64,000 nucleotides of DNA, taken from NCBI RefSeq assembly GCF_016863175.1, contig NZ_BOOJ01000033.1, positions 1-64,000 of the forward strand, in the 5' to 3' direction. Positions 42,812 to 50,876 of this stretch are shown here, one piece after another. Below the pieces are notes generated by a model. The model did not search any database. It was not told where the DNA came from and saw only the letters and a list, made by a program, of their open reading frames with translations. Every line of letters starts with the position of its first letter. The first letter of the stretch is position 1. Origin of the DNA: Paraplanobispora siamensis. GTDB taxonomy: Bacteria; Actinomycetota; Actinomycetes; Streptosporangiales; Streptosporangiaceae. The position numbers and the translations under genes were made by a program.

Positions 42812-44044
42812 TCAGGAGTGCGTTCTCCTCAGCAGCACGGCCCCGGACAGGCCCGCCGCCAGGCCCATGACGGCCACGGTGACGGCCAGCGGGACCACGG
42901 TCCCGGTGCCGAACGCGCCCGAGATCGGGCCGGTGATCCCGCCGGTGACCCACTGCACCAGGCCGAACAGGGCCGAGGCGCTGCCCGCCCTGGAGGTGGG
43001 CTGGCTGGACATGGCCATGGTCAGCGCCATGGGATAGATCATTCCCTGTCCCGAGGTCATCAGGAACAGCGCGGCCGTCACGACGGGAAGCCCGAGACCG
43101 GCCAGGGCCGCCACGAGCAGCAGCACTCCGGCGACCGCGGACAGCGCCAGCCCGGCCGCCAGCATCAGGCGCATCGACACGCGCCCGGCGAGCCGCCCGG
43201 CCAGCTGCCCGGTGATGATCATGCCGGCCGAGTTCATCCCGAACAGCACGCTGAAACCCTGCGGGGACAGGCCGTACACCTCCTGCAGGACGAACGAGGC
43301 GCCGGAGATGTAGCAGAACATCGCACCGCTGGCGAAGGCCGCGGTGAGGGTGAGGGCCATGAACCTGCGGTGCCGGAGCACCGCGACCATCGACCGCGCG
43401 ACCGCGCCGGGGGCGGTGCCGGTCCGCAGGTGCGGCGGGTGCGTCTCCGGCAGGGCCAGCAGGGCGGTGAGCCACAGCAACCCGCCTGCCGCGGTGATGA
43501 CGCCGAACAGCCCGGGCCACGGCACGACCCGCAGCAGCTGCGCTCCCAGCATCGGCGCCAGCAGCGGGACCAGGCCGGTCACCAGCATCAGCATGCTGAA
43601 GAACCGGGCCGCCTCGACCCCGCCGTACAGGTCGCGCACCACGGCTTTGGTGAGGGCGACGCCGGTGGCGGCGGTCAGACCCTGCAGCAGGCGCAGCGCG
43701 ACGAGCACTCCGATCGACGGGGACGCCGCGCACAGCGCGGACACCGCGCAGAAGGCCGCGAAACCGATCAGCAGCGGGCGCCTGCGGCCGAAGGCGTCGC
43801 TGAGCGGGCCGACGACGACCTGGCCGGTCCCGAGTCCCACCATGAAGGAGGTGAGCGAGAGCTGGGCCGCGGACGCGCTCGCGCCGAGATCGGCGGCGAG
43901 CCGGGGGAGCGCGGGCAGGTAGAGGTCGATGGCCAGCGGGCCTATCGAGGTCAGCGCGCCGAGCAGGATGAACATCCTGGTCCGCCCGTGCGCGTGGGTG
44001 ATCGGGGACGTGGGGCTGTCGGCGTGGACGGGGGCCGCCGTCAC
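42812..44044 (-). CDS. MFS drug/sulfonamide transporter, Bcr/CflA type
   Basis: 410 residues, twelve membrane segments. SIGPLAIDLYLPALPRLAADLGASASAAQLSLTSFMVGLGTGQVVVGPLSDAFGRRRPLL is the Bcr/CflA signature, with the MFS loop 2-3 motif GPLSDAFGRRRP. Probable drug or metabolite efflux by proton antiport; some members export cysteine, which would suit the sulfur island. Start GTG 44044 has no ribosome site of its own; a six-codon frame MSTVPR (44061-44041) ends in GTGA overlapping it. A TTGACT -35-like box lies farther upstream at 44172-44167. Confidence 0.9.
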   Translation of the reverse strand: MTAAPVHADSPTSPITHAHGRTRMFILLGALTSIGPLAIDLYLPALPRLAADLGASASAAQLSLTSFMVGLGTGQVVVGPLSDAFGRRRPLLIGFAAFCAVSALCAASPSIGVLVALRLLQGLTAATGVALTKAVVRDLYGGVEAARFFSMLMLVTGLVPLLAPMLGAQLLRVVPWPGLFGVITAAGGLLWLTALLALPETHPPHLRTGTAPGAVARSMVAVLRHRRFMALTLTAAFASGAMFCYISGASFVLQEVYGLSPQGFSVLFGMNSAGMIITGQLAGRLAGRVSMRLMLAAGLALSAVAGVLLLVAALAGLGLPVVTAALFLMTSGQGMIYPMALTMAMSSQPTSRAGSASALFGLVQWVTGGITGPISGAFGTGTVVPLAVTVAVMGLAAGLSGAVLLRRTHS

Positions 44045-44141
44045 CGCGGGACCGTGCTCATGGTGGTTCTTTCTTTCTCTGATCTTCTGATCTGCGCTCG
44101 TGGGCGGCGGTCCGCAGGGGAGGGGCCGGCTGCTTCCACTC

Positions 44142-44182
44142 TTGACCCTGGGTCACATTCCCCTATAAGTCAATAGGTAATA
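44142..44182 (+). promoter_or_regulatory. Promoter and operator of the propeller glycosidase-like gene
   Basis: TTGACC (44142-44147), 16 bp, TATAAG (44164-44169), then TAGGTAATA (44174-44182) at the predicted start point. CCTAT-N6-ATAGG forms a dyad at 44162-44177. Same arrangement as the LLM operon promoter. On the other strand TTGACT within this site may serve the MFS gene. Confidence 0.65.
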
Positions 44183-44222
44183 TATGGAATATCGCCGCTT
44201 CGCCAAGAAAGGGTGAAGAGCC

Positions 44223-45179
44223 ATGGACGCCTTCCGGCCGGCACCTAACCTCGTGCCCATGTCGATCGAGCAGAGCGCCTCCCGCAGTGCGGCGCTGCCG
44301 CCCGCCCCCGTCCACTCGGCCGTCGCGGTCGCGCCCCCCGCCCCCGGAGAGGGGCACTGGGCCGGGGCGCCCAGCGCGGTGGCGCACGACGGCCGGATCT
44401 ATCTCGCCTACCGGCTGCGCCGGCCCGTCGGGCAGGGGCGGGGCCACACGGTGGTCGTGGCGCGCTCCGCGGACGGCGAGCGCTTCGAGACCCTGCTGAC
44501 GATCACACGTGAGGAGATGGACACCGAGTCCCTGGAGCGGCCCGCGCTGGTGCGCACCCCCGAGGGACGCTGGCGGCTGTATCTGAGCTGCGCCACGACC
44601 GGGACCAAGCACTGGCGCGTGGAGATGATCGAGGCCGACGACCCCGCCCGCTTCGACTCCCGGTCGCGCACGACGGTCCTGCCCGGCGATCCGAAGACCG
44701 GGGTGAAGGACCCGGTGATCGTACGGCGGGACGGGGTGTGGCATCTGTGGGCCTCCTGTCATCCGCTGGCCGATCCGGACCACACCGACCGGATGGTGAC
44801 CGACTACGCCACCAGCGCCGACGGCCTGGAGTGGACCTGGCACGGCACGGCGCTGAGCGGCCGCCCCGGAGCGTGGGACGGCCGGGGGGTGCGGATCAGC
44901 GCGGTGCGCTTCACCGATGACGGGGTGCTGGCGTTCTACGACGGGCGGGCGAGCGCGCAGGAGAACTACGAGGAGCGGACCGGGATCGCCGTGGGAGCCG
45001 ATCCGGCCGACCTGACGCCGCAGGGGGACGCCCCCGCCGCGGTCTCGCCGCACCGGGGCGGGGGGCTGCGCTATCTCGACATCGTCGACCTGCCGAACGG
45101 CGACGTGCGGCTGTACTACGAGTACACCCGCGCCGACGGCGCGCACGAGCTGCGCACCGAGCTGCGCCGGTCGGCCTGA
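44223..45179 (+). CDS. Five-bladed beta-propeller protein, glycoside hydrolase 43-like
   Basis: 318 residues from ATG 44223 with GGGTGAAGAG before it. Repeated blades: GAPSAVAHDGRIYLAYRLRRPVGQGRGHTVVVARSADG, ERPALVRTPEGRWRLYLSCAT, VKDPVIVRRDGVWHLWASCHP, VRISAVRFTDDGVLAFYDGRA, YLDIVDLPNGDVRLYYEYT. These are typical of GH32/43/68 propellers, but the three catalytic acids cannot be placed with confidence. Cytosolic (no signal). Its promoter has the sulfur-island motif, so sulfated sugars are a possible link; this is speculative. Confidence 0.75.
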   Translation: MDAFRPAPNLVPMSIEQSASRSAALPPAPVHSAVAVAPPAPGEGHWAGAPSAVAHDGRIYLAYRLRRPVGQGRGHTVVVARSADGERFETLLTITREEMDTESLERPALVRTPEGRWRLYLSCATTGTKHWRVEMIEADDPARFDSRSRTTVLPGDPKTGVKDPVIVRRDGVWHLWASCHPLADPDHTDRMVTDYATSADGLEWTWHGTALSGRPGAWDGRGVRISAVRFTDDGVLAFYDGRASAQENYEERTGIAVGADPADLTPQGDAPAAVSPHRGGGLRYLDIVDLPNGDVRLYYEYTRADGAHELRTELRRSA

Positions 45180-45198
45180 CGACACCGGGCCGCGCGGG

Positions 45199-46176
45199 TC
45201 AGCCCGGCGAGGGGCGGCCGTTGCGGGCCTGGCGCTGGCCGGGCGGACGGGCGCCGACCAGCCCCCCGGAGCGCTCCCTGGGCCGCAGCCAGTCGCCGAA
45301 GTCCTCGCCGGTGACCTGCTGCAGCAGCTCGATGTCGTCGGCGAAGTAGGGGATGAGCCGCTGGCGCTGGTCCCAGGTGAGCGGGCGCCGCGCCTTGCCC
45401 CGCCGCTGGAGCAGGGCCTCGACCGGCTCGGCCAGCGCCGCGCCCAGCCGTCCCGGCAGCAGGCGGCCGGCCCGCAGGGCGGCCGACAGCAGCCGGTGCC
45501 GCCGGTCCGCCTCCGGGTGCGCGGTCACGTTCTCCCGGGGGACCTCGGTGAGCAGGCCATGCTCCACGCCGAGGAAGGCGCAGATGCGGTCGAGCGTGGG
45601 CCCGGGTCTGTCGAGCAGGTCGCGGTACCTGAACACCAGCACCTGTTCCCGGGGGAAGAGCGTGAACAGGTCCGCCAGCTGCTCGCCGTACCGGCCGAGC
45701 CGGACGTAGTGCCAGAAATGAGCCCAGCCCGCCTCGATGCGCCGCTCCTCCTCGGCGCACGCGCGCACCACGTCGCCGATCGGCTCCAGGCCGGCCGACC
45801 ACAGGTGCGTCCAGTTGGAGTGGGCCCGCTCGACCGGGTCGCGCAGGATCGCGATGATCCGCGCCCGGGGGACGGTCTCGTGGATGCGCCTGTGGGCCTG
45901 CCGGTCGTAGAGGTAGAACGGGGTGGACTCGCCGCGTGGCGTCCCCGGCGGGGCGCCGTCGAACAGGGCCTCGTAGTCCTCGCGCCGCCAGATGTGCTCC
46001 CGGTAGGTCCGGGCGTCGCCCGGACCGCCCCGGTCCGGCGGAGGGCCGTCGGTGAGGAAGAACTTCGGTTCCTTGACGGGGGACATGTATAGCCCCGGAT
46101 GTCTCTGGAGTGCGGCGTGCAGGGCCGTCGTTCCGGACTTGGGGGCGCCTGCGACCAGGAAGTCCGGCAGGGGCAT
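45199..46176 (-). CDS. Sulfotransferase (PAPS-dependent)
   Basis: 325 residues from ATG 46176 with GGAGGA upstream. PAPS-binding 5'-phosphosulphate loop is PKSGTTAL (12-19), and the 3'-phosphate site is RDPVERAHSNW near 118. PVKEPKFFL and STPFYLYDRQAHRRI fit the sulfotransferase_1/3 family. It transfers sulfate from PAPS to a hydroxyl. Divergent from the LanC-like gene through overlapping promoters with the sulfur motif. It is unusual among scavenging genes as it consumes activated sulfate. Confidence 0.9.
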   Translation of the reverse strand: MPLPDFLVAGAPKSGTTALHAALQRHPGLYMSPVKEPKFFLTDGPPPDRGGPGDARTYREHIWRREDYEALFDGAPPGTPRGESTPFYLYDRQAHRRIHETVPRARIIAILRDPVERAHSNWTHLWSAGLEPIGDVVRACAEEERRIEAGWAHFWHYVRLGRYGEQLADLFTLFPREQVLVFRYRDLLDRPGPTLDRICAFLGVEHGLLTEVPRENVTAHPEADRRHRLLSAALRAGRLLPGRLGAALAEPVEALLQRRGKARRPLTWDQRQRLIPYFADDIELLQQVTGEDFGDWLRPRERSGGLVGARPPGQRQARNGRPSPG

Positions 46177-46204
46177 CGTCGTCCTCCGATCCCGGGTGAC
46201 AAAT

Positions 46205-46241
46205 ACCTTATTTTCCTACCAAATGTGTGGGATAATGTAAA
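46205..46241. promoter_or_regulatory. Overlapping divergent promoters, sulfotransferase and LanC-like gene
   Basis: Leftward: TTTACA (46241-46236), 17 bp, TAGGAA (46218-46213) within TAGGAAAATA, a variant of the TAGGTAATA motif. Rightward: GATAAT (46231-46236) six bases before the ATG at 46243, which has no ribosome site, so leaderless. The -35 of one overlaps the -10 of the other; only one can be used at a time. Confidence 0.6.
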
Positions 46242-46242
46242 C

Positions 46243-47595
46243 ATGGGTTTGGATCTCACCCGCTCCTCGCGAGCGGAGACTCCCCTGACCGCCGCCATCT
46301 CGGCCGGACGCTGGATCCGCCGGGCGGCCGTCGACGATGAGCGCGGACGGCACTGGAGGGCCAACCCCGATCCCCGGGGCAGATCGGCCCTCAACCCCGC
46401 CGAACCCGCCTCGCTCTACGCCGGGGCGGCCGGCATCGTGCTGTTCTTCCTGGAACTGGCCGAGGCGACCGGCCACGAGGCGTATCTGGAGGACGCCCGC
46501 GCCGGCGCCCGCTACCTCGCCTCCACCTGGAAGGACCAGACGGACCTCTCGCTGCACCACGGCCTGGCCGGTACGGTCTTCGCCCTGGCGCAGACGGGCT
46601 GGGTGCTCGGCGAGGGGCGGTTCGAGGAGGCGGCCAGGGCCGCCGCCGACCGCGTCGTCCGAGGCGCGCGCGTCGTCGACGGCGGCGTCGGCTGGTCGCG
46701 GGACCCCGCCCAGCGAGGCGACGGCGGCATCGTGCTGAGCCTGCTGCACGCCTCCGCGATCCTCGGTGTGCCCGCCTACGGGGAACTGGCCGTCGAGGCG
46801 GGCGGGCGCATCGCCGAACAGGCGGTGCCCGGCCACCTGTTCGGCGACTGCCCGGACCTGCCCGCCGACGCGGTCACCCCGGGGTTCCTGTCCGGTACGG
46901 CCGGCACCGCCTTCCTGATGGCCCGGCTGTACGGCGTCACCGGAGAGAGGAGGTTCCTGGAGGCCGCCCGCCGGGGCGCGGGCTTCGTCCGCGCGGTCAG
47001 CACCGTCGCCGGCGAGTGCGCCGTGGTCCCGCACCACCTGCCCCAGGGCCGGGACCTGCACTATCTGGGCTTCTGCTCGGGCTCGGCCGGGGTGGCGCGG
47101 ACCTTCTACGAGCTGTACCGGGTGACCGGCGACGCGGGCGACCTCGACTGGGCCGAGCGGCTGGCCCACGGCATCGTGCGCAGCGGGGTCCCGCAGCGGC
47201 GTACGGCGGGGCTGTGGAACACCTCCTGCCAGTGCTGCGGCACCGCCGGGCTGCTGGAGCTGTTCGTCGGCATGTGGGCCGTGACGGGCAAGGACAAGTA
47301 TCTGGAGTTCGCCCGCACGCTGGCCGAGGACCTCATCGGCCGGGGGACCGACCACGACGGCCGGGGGCTGCGCTGGTACCAGGCCTACCGGCGGCTGCGG
47401 CCGGGAGAGGTGTCGGCCGACACCGGCTACATGGTCGGCGCGGCCGGCGTCGGCGCCGCGCTCCTGCACCTGGACGCGGCCCTGCAGCCCGACGCCGCCC
47501 GCCGGGTGATCCTGCTGCCGGACAACCCGTTCCCGGCCATCCCCGTGCCGTCCGCCGTGCTGCGCCGTCCCATCGGGGGACAGAACGCCGGGTGA
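46243..47595 (+). CDS. LanC-like (lanthionine synthetase C family) protein
   Basis: 450 residues from ATG 46243. LanC alpha/alpha-barrel repeats: SLYAGAAGIVLFFLELAEATGHEAYLEDA, LHHGLAGTVFALAQTG, GDGGIVLSLLHASAILG, PGFLSGTAGTAFLMARLYGVTG, YLGFCSGSAGVARTFYELYRVTG, CQCCGTAGLLELFVGMWAVTG. Zinc ligands would be Cys278, Cys331 and Cys332, i.e. CCG in place of the usual CHG. A three-Cys site is known in some LanM cyclases. No precursor peptide or dehydratase is nearby, so classical lantibiotic synthesis is unlikely; thiol addition to an electrophile is a better guess. Promoter shared with a sulfotransferase. Confidence 0.85.
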   Translation: MGLDLTRSSRAETPLTAAISAGRWIRRAAVDDERGRHWRANPDPRGRSALNPAEPASLYAGAAGIVLFFLELAEATGHEAYLEDARAGARYLASTWKDQTDLSLHHGLAGTVFALAQTGWVLGEGRFEEAARAAADRVVRGARVVDGGVGWSRDPAQRGDGGIVLSLLHASAILGVPAYGELAVEAGGRIAEQAVPGHLFGDCPDLPADAVTPGFLSGTAGTAFLMARLYGVTGERRFLEAARRGAGFVRAVSTVAGECAVVPHHLPQGRDLHYLGFCSGSAGVARTFYELYRVTGDAGDLDWAERLAHGIVRSGVPQRRTAGLWNTSCQCCGTAGLLELFVGMWAVTGKDKYLEFARTLAEDLIGRGTDHDGRGLRWYQAYRRLRPGEVSADTGYMVGAAGVGAALLHLDAALQPDAARRVILLPDNPFPAIPVPSAVLRRPIGGQNAG

Positions 47596-47611
47596 GACGC
47601 GGTTTTCGAGG

Positions 47612-47635
47612 AGGGCGGCCCGTCGCGGCCGCCCT
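47612..47635. terminator. Hairpin terminator after LanC-like gene
   Basis: AGGGCGGCC, six-base loop, GGCCGCCCT: perfect 9-bp stem 17 bp after the stop, followed by TTCGCGTTTT. Confidence 0.8.
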
Positions 47636-47664
47636 TCGCGTTTTCCGCGGCGGTCACGGGAAAG

Positions 47665-47693
47665 CCCCGGCCGCTCTGGGCGAGCGGCCGGGG
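47665..47693. terminator. Second hairpin, between convergent LanC-like and tauD genes
   Basis: CCCCGGCCGCTC, loop TGGGC, GAGCGGCCGGGG: perfect 12-bp stem. It likely stops tauD transcription and, with the previous hairpin, insulates the two genes. Confidence 0.8.
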
Positions 47694-47712
47694 CCGGGGC
47701 CGGACGGTCCGG

Positions 47713-48615
47713 TCAGGCGGCGACGGGGGAGTAGGCGGCGGCGTCGCCGGTCAGCACCGTGCTGGGGCGGCCGTCCACGCCGACGGGGACGTCACCGGCG
47801 ATGGTGATCCGGTGCAGGCGGCGCGGCCGGCCGCCGAAGTCGTGCACGACCCGGTGCTGGGTGGCGCGGTTGTCCCACACGGCCACGTCGCCCGGGGCCC
47901 ACCGCCAGCGCACGGTGTTCTCCACCGCGGTGACCTGGTCCTGGATCAGCCGGATGATCGAGTCCGAGGTCACGGTCGACAGGCCGGCCACCCGCCTGGC
48001 GAAGTCGCCCAGCAGGATCGAGCGCTCCCCGGTCTCCGGGTGCACCCGCACGACGGGATGCTCGGTCTCGAAGACCGTGGAGGCGAAGACCTCGGCGCGC
48101 GCACGCTCCTGCTCGGGGTCGTCCGAGGCGGCGACGCGGGCGTAGTCGAACCGGTTGGTGTGCACGGCGCGCAGCCGGTCGACCAGGTGACGCAGGTCGG
48201 CGGGCAGGTACTCGTAGGCGGCGACGGTGTTGGCCCACAGCGTGTCGCCGCCGGCCGGGGGAACGGTGACCGCGCGCAGCACGGAGGCCGCCGGCGGCCG
48301 GTCGACGAACGTGACGTCGGTGTGCCAGCGGTCGACCTTCTGCCCGCCGCTGTAGTCGAGATCGAGGATGTGGCCGTTGCCGCCGAGAGAGGGCACGGTC
48401 GGGTGGGCGGTGGTCAGCTCGCCGAGCAGCCGGGCGAACGCCTCCTGGCCGTGTTCGTCGAGGTGCTCCTGGCCGCGGAAGAAGATGACCTTGTGGGTGA
48501 GCAGGGCCAGGCGGATCTCGGCGACGACGTCGGCGGGCAGGTCGCCGCCGAGCCGTACGCCGGTCACCTCGGCGCCGATCCGGCCGGCGACGGGGGAGAC
48601 GTGAAGCGATGACAT
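47713..48615 (-). CDS. tauD: TauD/TfdA family Fe(II)/2-oxoglutarate dioxygenase
   Basis: 300 residues. Iron ligands His98 and Asp100 in DRWHTD and His254 in DNRATQHRVVHD; 2-oxoglutarate-binding Arg269 in RRLHRITI. N-terminus VSPVAGRIGAEVTGVRLGGDLP matches TauD. Hydroxylates a sulfonate carbon so that sulfite leaves spontaneously; taurine or a related alkylsulfonate is the likely substrate. Preceded by a leaderless HVDF-type peptide, and divergent from the SsuABC-like importer, a physiologically sensible pair. Confidence 0.92.
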   Translation of the reverse strand: MSSLHVSPVAGRIGAEVTGVRLGGDLPADVVAEIRLALLTHKVIFFRGQEHLDEHGQEAFARLLGELTTAHPTVPSLGGNGHILDLDYSGGQKVDRWHTDVTFVDRPPAASVLRAVTVPPAGGDTLWANTVAAYEYLPADLRHLVDRLRAVHTNRFDYARVAASDDPEQERARAEVFASTVFETEHPVVRVHPETGERSILLGDFARRVAGLSTVTSDSIIRLIQDQVTAVENTVRWRWAPGDVAVWDNRATQHRVVHDFGGRPRRLHRITIAGDVPVGVDGRPSTVLTGDAAAYSPVAA

Positions 48616-48652
48616 GGTCGTGGGGTCCTTCCAGAGGGGGAGAGGGGTCGTC

Positions 48653-48739
48653 CTAGGGCTGGAAGGGGCGACAGAGCGCGCTGGCCACGCGGCAGAAGTC
48701 CACGTGACCGCGGATGGTCAGCAGAACCGGGGTCGTCAC
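48653..48739 (-). CDS. HVDF-type leader peptide upstream of tauD
   Basis: 28 residues from GTG 48739 with core GHVDFCRVASALCRP; two Cys-Arg pairs. No ribosome site; the GTG lies 7 nt after the -10 box, so it is predicted leaderless. The core H-V-D-F-x-x-V-x-S-A-x-C-R is shared with the leader at 36327. Probably a cysteine-responsive attenuator for tauD, which starts 38 bp after its stop. Confidence 0.82.
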   Translation of the reverse strand: MTTPVLLTIRGHVDFCRVASALCRPFQP

Positions 48740-48746
48740 GTCCCCC

Positions 48747-48794
48747 ACGGTAGGCCGGCCTCCGAATAAAGTCAACACAATTGGTAGGGAATTA
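48747..48794 (-). promoter_or_regulatory. Promoter of the tauD leader
   Basis: On the minus strand: TTGACT (48775-48770), 17 bp, TACCGT (48752-48747), 7 nt, GTG. TTGACTTTAT is identical to the leader promoter at 36291. Just upstream lies TAGGGAATTAGGG (plus strand, 48785-48797), a variant of the shared motif and also partly like the GGAATT end of the known CymR site. Confidence 0.72.
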
Positions 48795-48854
48795 GGGTAT
48801 ATGGGTGGGCGTCCGATCCGTGGGAACTCGGAGTGACGGTGTGGTGACGGGGAC

Positions 48855-48914
48855 TTGACGCGGAGCCCGTCCCGGTCTATAAACACACTAAGTCTACTGA
48901 ATAAGTGGGAAATA
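48855..48914 (+). promoter_or_regulatory. Promoter of the ssu-like operon
   Basis: TTGACG (48855-48860), 17 bp, TATAAA (48878-48883). Downstream of the predicted start lies GTGGGAAATAGGG (48905-48917), a variant of the motif, then AGGGAG before the ATG. An operator at this position would block transcription. Confidence 0.68.
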
Positions 48915-48920
48915 GGGAGA

Positions 48921-49988
48921 ATGATGAACGCTCGCAGGCTTCGCGGAGTTGTGGCCCTCCTGGCCGCCGTGGGACTCACGACCGTGGCGGCGGCCTGCGG
49001 GGGTTCGGAGCCCGCGGATTCGGCCAAGGCCGGCGGCGCGGGTCCCGCCGAGGTCCGGCTCGGCTACTTCCCCAACATCACCCACTCCACCGCCCTCGTC
49101 GGGGTGGAGAAGGGACTGTTCGCCAAGCACCTCGGTTCCGGCACGACGCTCAAGACCAGCACGTTCAACGCCGGTCCCGCGGCGATCGAGGCGGTTTTCT
49201 CCGGCGCGATCGACGCCACCTACGTCGGCCCGAACCCGGCCATCAACGCCTGGTCCAAGTCCAAGGGGAAGGCGATCAAGATCATCGCCGGTGCGGCCTC
49301 CGGCGGCGTCTACCTGGTCGTCAAGCCGGAGATCGACGACGTCGAGGACCTGAAGGGCAAGAAGATCGCCACGCCGCAGCTGGGCAACACCCAGGACGTC
49401 GCCCTGCGCTACTGGCTGGACTCCAAGGGCATCAAGACCGACACCAAGGGCGGCGGCGAGGTCTCGATCGTGCCGCAGGAGAACTCGCAGACCATCCAGA
49501 CCTTCGCCACCGGCGACATCGACGGCGCCTGGGTGCCCGAGCCGTTCGCCAGCCGCCTGGTCACCGAGAGCAAGGGCAAGATCCTCCTCGACGAGCGCGA
49601 CCTGTGGCCGAACAAGCAGTTCGTGATCACCCACCTGATCGTCCGCCAGGAGTTCGCCGCCGAGCACCCCGAGACGGTCAAGAAGCTCCTCGAGGCGCAC
49701 GTCGAGGCCAACGCCACGATCAACTCCGACCCGGCCGGCGCCGCGCAGACCGTCAACTCCGCGCTGGAGAAGCTGACCGGCAAGCCGCTCAAGCCCGAGG
49801 TCCTCGACAGCGCCTTCAAGAACATCACCTTCACCAACGACCCGATCGCCTCCTCGCTGGTCGGCAGCGCCGACCACGCCGTCAAGGTCGGCCTGCTGGA
49901 GCCGGTGGACCTCAACGGCATCTACGACCTGAAGACCCTCAACGAGATCCTCGCCGCCAAGGGCGAGTCGCAGATCGCGGACAAGTGA
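48921..49988 (+). CDS. ssuA: Aliphatic sulfonate/nitrate/taurine-type ABC binding lipoprotein
   Basis: 355 residues from ATG 48921. Lipobox VAAAC with Cys at about 25. SsuA/TauA fold: VRLGYFPNITHSTALVGVEKGLFAKHLG, FNAGPAAIEAVFSGAIDATYVGPNPAIN, LKGKKIATPQLGNTQDVALRYWL, NSQTIQTFATGDIDGAWVPEPFASRLV. The GPAA...YVGPNP pattern fits sulfonate-binding members. First gene of a four-gene unit with ATPase, permease and Rrf2 regulator. Confidence 0.92.
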   Translation: MMNARRLRGVVALLAAVGLTTVAAACGGSEPADSAKAGGAGPAEVRLGYFPNITHSTALVGVEKGLFAKHLGSGTTLKTSTFNAGPAAIEAVFSGAIDATYVGPNPAINAWSKSKGKAIKIIAGAASGGVYLVVKPEIDDVEDLKGKKIATPQLGNTQDVALRYWLDSKGIKTDTKGGGEVSIVPQENSQTIQTFATGDIDGAWVPEPFASRLVTESKGKILLDERDLWPNKQFVITHLIVRQEFAAEHPETVKKLLEAHVEANATINSDPAGAAQTVNSALEKLTGKPLKPEVLDSAFKNITFTNDPIASSLVGSADHAVKVGLLEPVDLNGIYDLKTLNEILAAKGESQIADK

Positions 49989-49995
49989 GGCGGCC

Positions 49996-50835
49996 ATGAC
50001 CACGCCACTGACCACCACGCAGGCCGGGCCGGTCTCCGGGCCGGAGCGGGAGCACGGGCCCGCCGTCCGGCTGGAGGGCGTCTCCAAGGTGTACGGCCAG
50101 GGCAGGGACGGCCTGCTGGCCCTGGACGAGGTCTCCCTGACCGTGGCCCCCGGCGAGTTCGTCTGCCTGCTGGGCGCCTCCGGCTGCGGGAAGAGCACGC
50201 TGCTGTCGCTGGTGGCCGGGCTGGACGCGCCCACCGCGGGGCGGATCGAGGTCGAGACCGGCCGGGTGGCGATGATGTTCCAGGAGCCGGCGCTGTTCCC
50301 CTGGCTGACGGTCTCGGCCAACGTCGAGATGGCGCTGCGCGTCAAGCGCGGCGGGGACGTCAAGGGCGGCGAGGGGGCCGGGCCCAGGAGCCGGGCCGAG
50401 CGCAGGGCCCTGGCCGGGGAGTTCCTGGACATCGTGCACCTGGGCGGGTTCGGCGGCAAGCGGCCGCACGAGCTGTCGGGCGGCATGCGCCAGCGGGTCG
50501 CGCTGGCCCGCGCGCTCGCCCAGGACGCCGACGTGCTGCTGATGGACGAGCCGTTCGGGGCGCTCGACGCGATGACCCGCGACCTGCTCCACGACGAGTT
50601 GGAGCGCATCTGGCGCGAGCGGAACCTGTCGGTGCTGTTCGTGACGCACAACGTGCGCGAGGCGGTACGGCTCGGCGACCGGGTGGTGCTGCTGTCCAGC
50701 CGGCCCGGCCGGGTGGTGGAGAGCTTCCCCGTGGAGCTGGAGCGGCCCCGCCGTACCGACTCGGCCGAGGTGGCCCGGCAGGCGGCCGAGATCACCGACC
50801 GGCTGCGCGAGGAGGTCCTGCGCCATGGCCGCTGA
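49996..50835 (+). CDS. ssuB: ABC transporter ATPase, SsuB type
   Basis: 279 residues. Walker A GASGCGKST, Q-loop MFQEPALFPWLT, signature LSGGMRQRVALARAL, Walker B VLLMDEPFGALD, H-loop VTHNVREAVRLG; all intact. The VAMMFQEPALFPWL and ERIWRERNLSVLFVTHNVREAV text is characteristic of the nitrate/sulfonate/taurine group. Seven bases after the binding-protein gene. Powers sulfonate uptake. Confidence 0.93.
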   Translation: MTTPLTTTQAGPVSGPEREHGPAVRLEGVSKVYGQGRDGLLALDEVSLTVAPGEFVCLLGASGCGKSTLLSLVAGLDAPTAGRIEVETGRVAMMFQEPALFPWLTVSANVEMALRVKRGGDVKGGEGAGPRSRAERRALAGEFLDIVHLGGFGGKRPHELSGGMRQRVALARALAQDADVLLMDEPFGALDAMTRDLLHDELERIWRERNLSVLFVTHNVREAVRLGDRVVLLSSRPGRVVESFPVELERPRRTDSAEVARQAAEITDRLREEVLRHGR

Positions 50836-50876
50836 CCTCGTCCCCGCAGGAAGACCGATTCGGAAGGTGGCCCGCG

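Noticed and set aside
46243-47595. Lantibiotic biosynthesis cluster
   Set aside because: Only a LanC-like protein is present; no precursor peptide, dehydratase, protease or exporter of the lantibiotic type was found around it.
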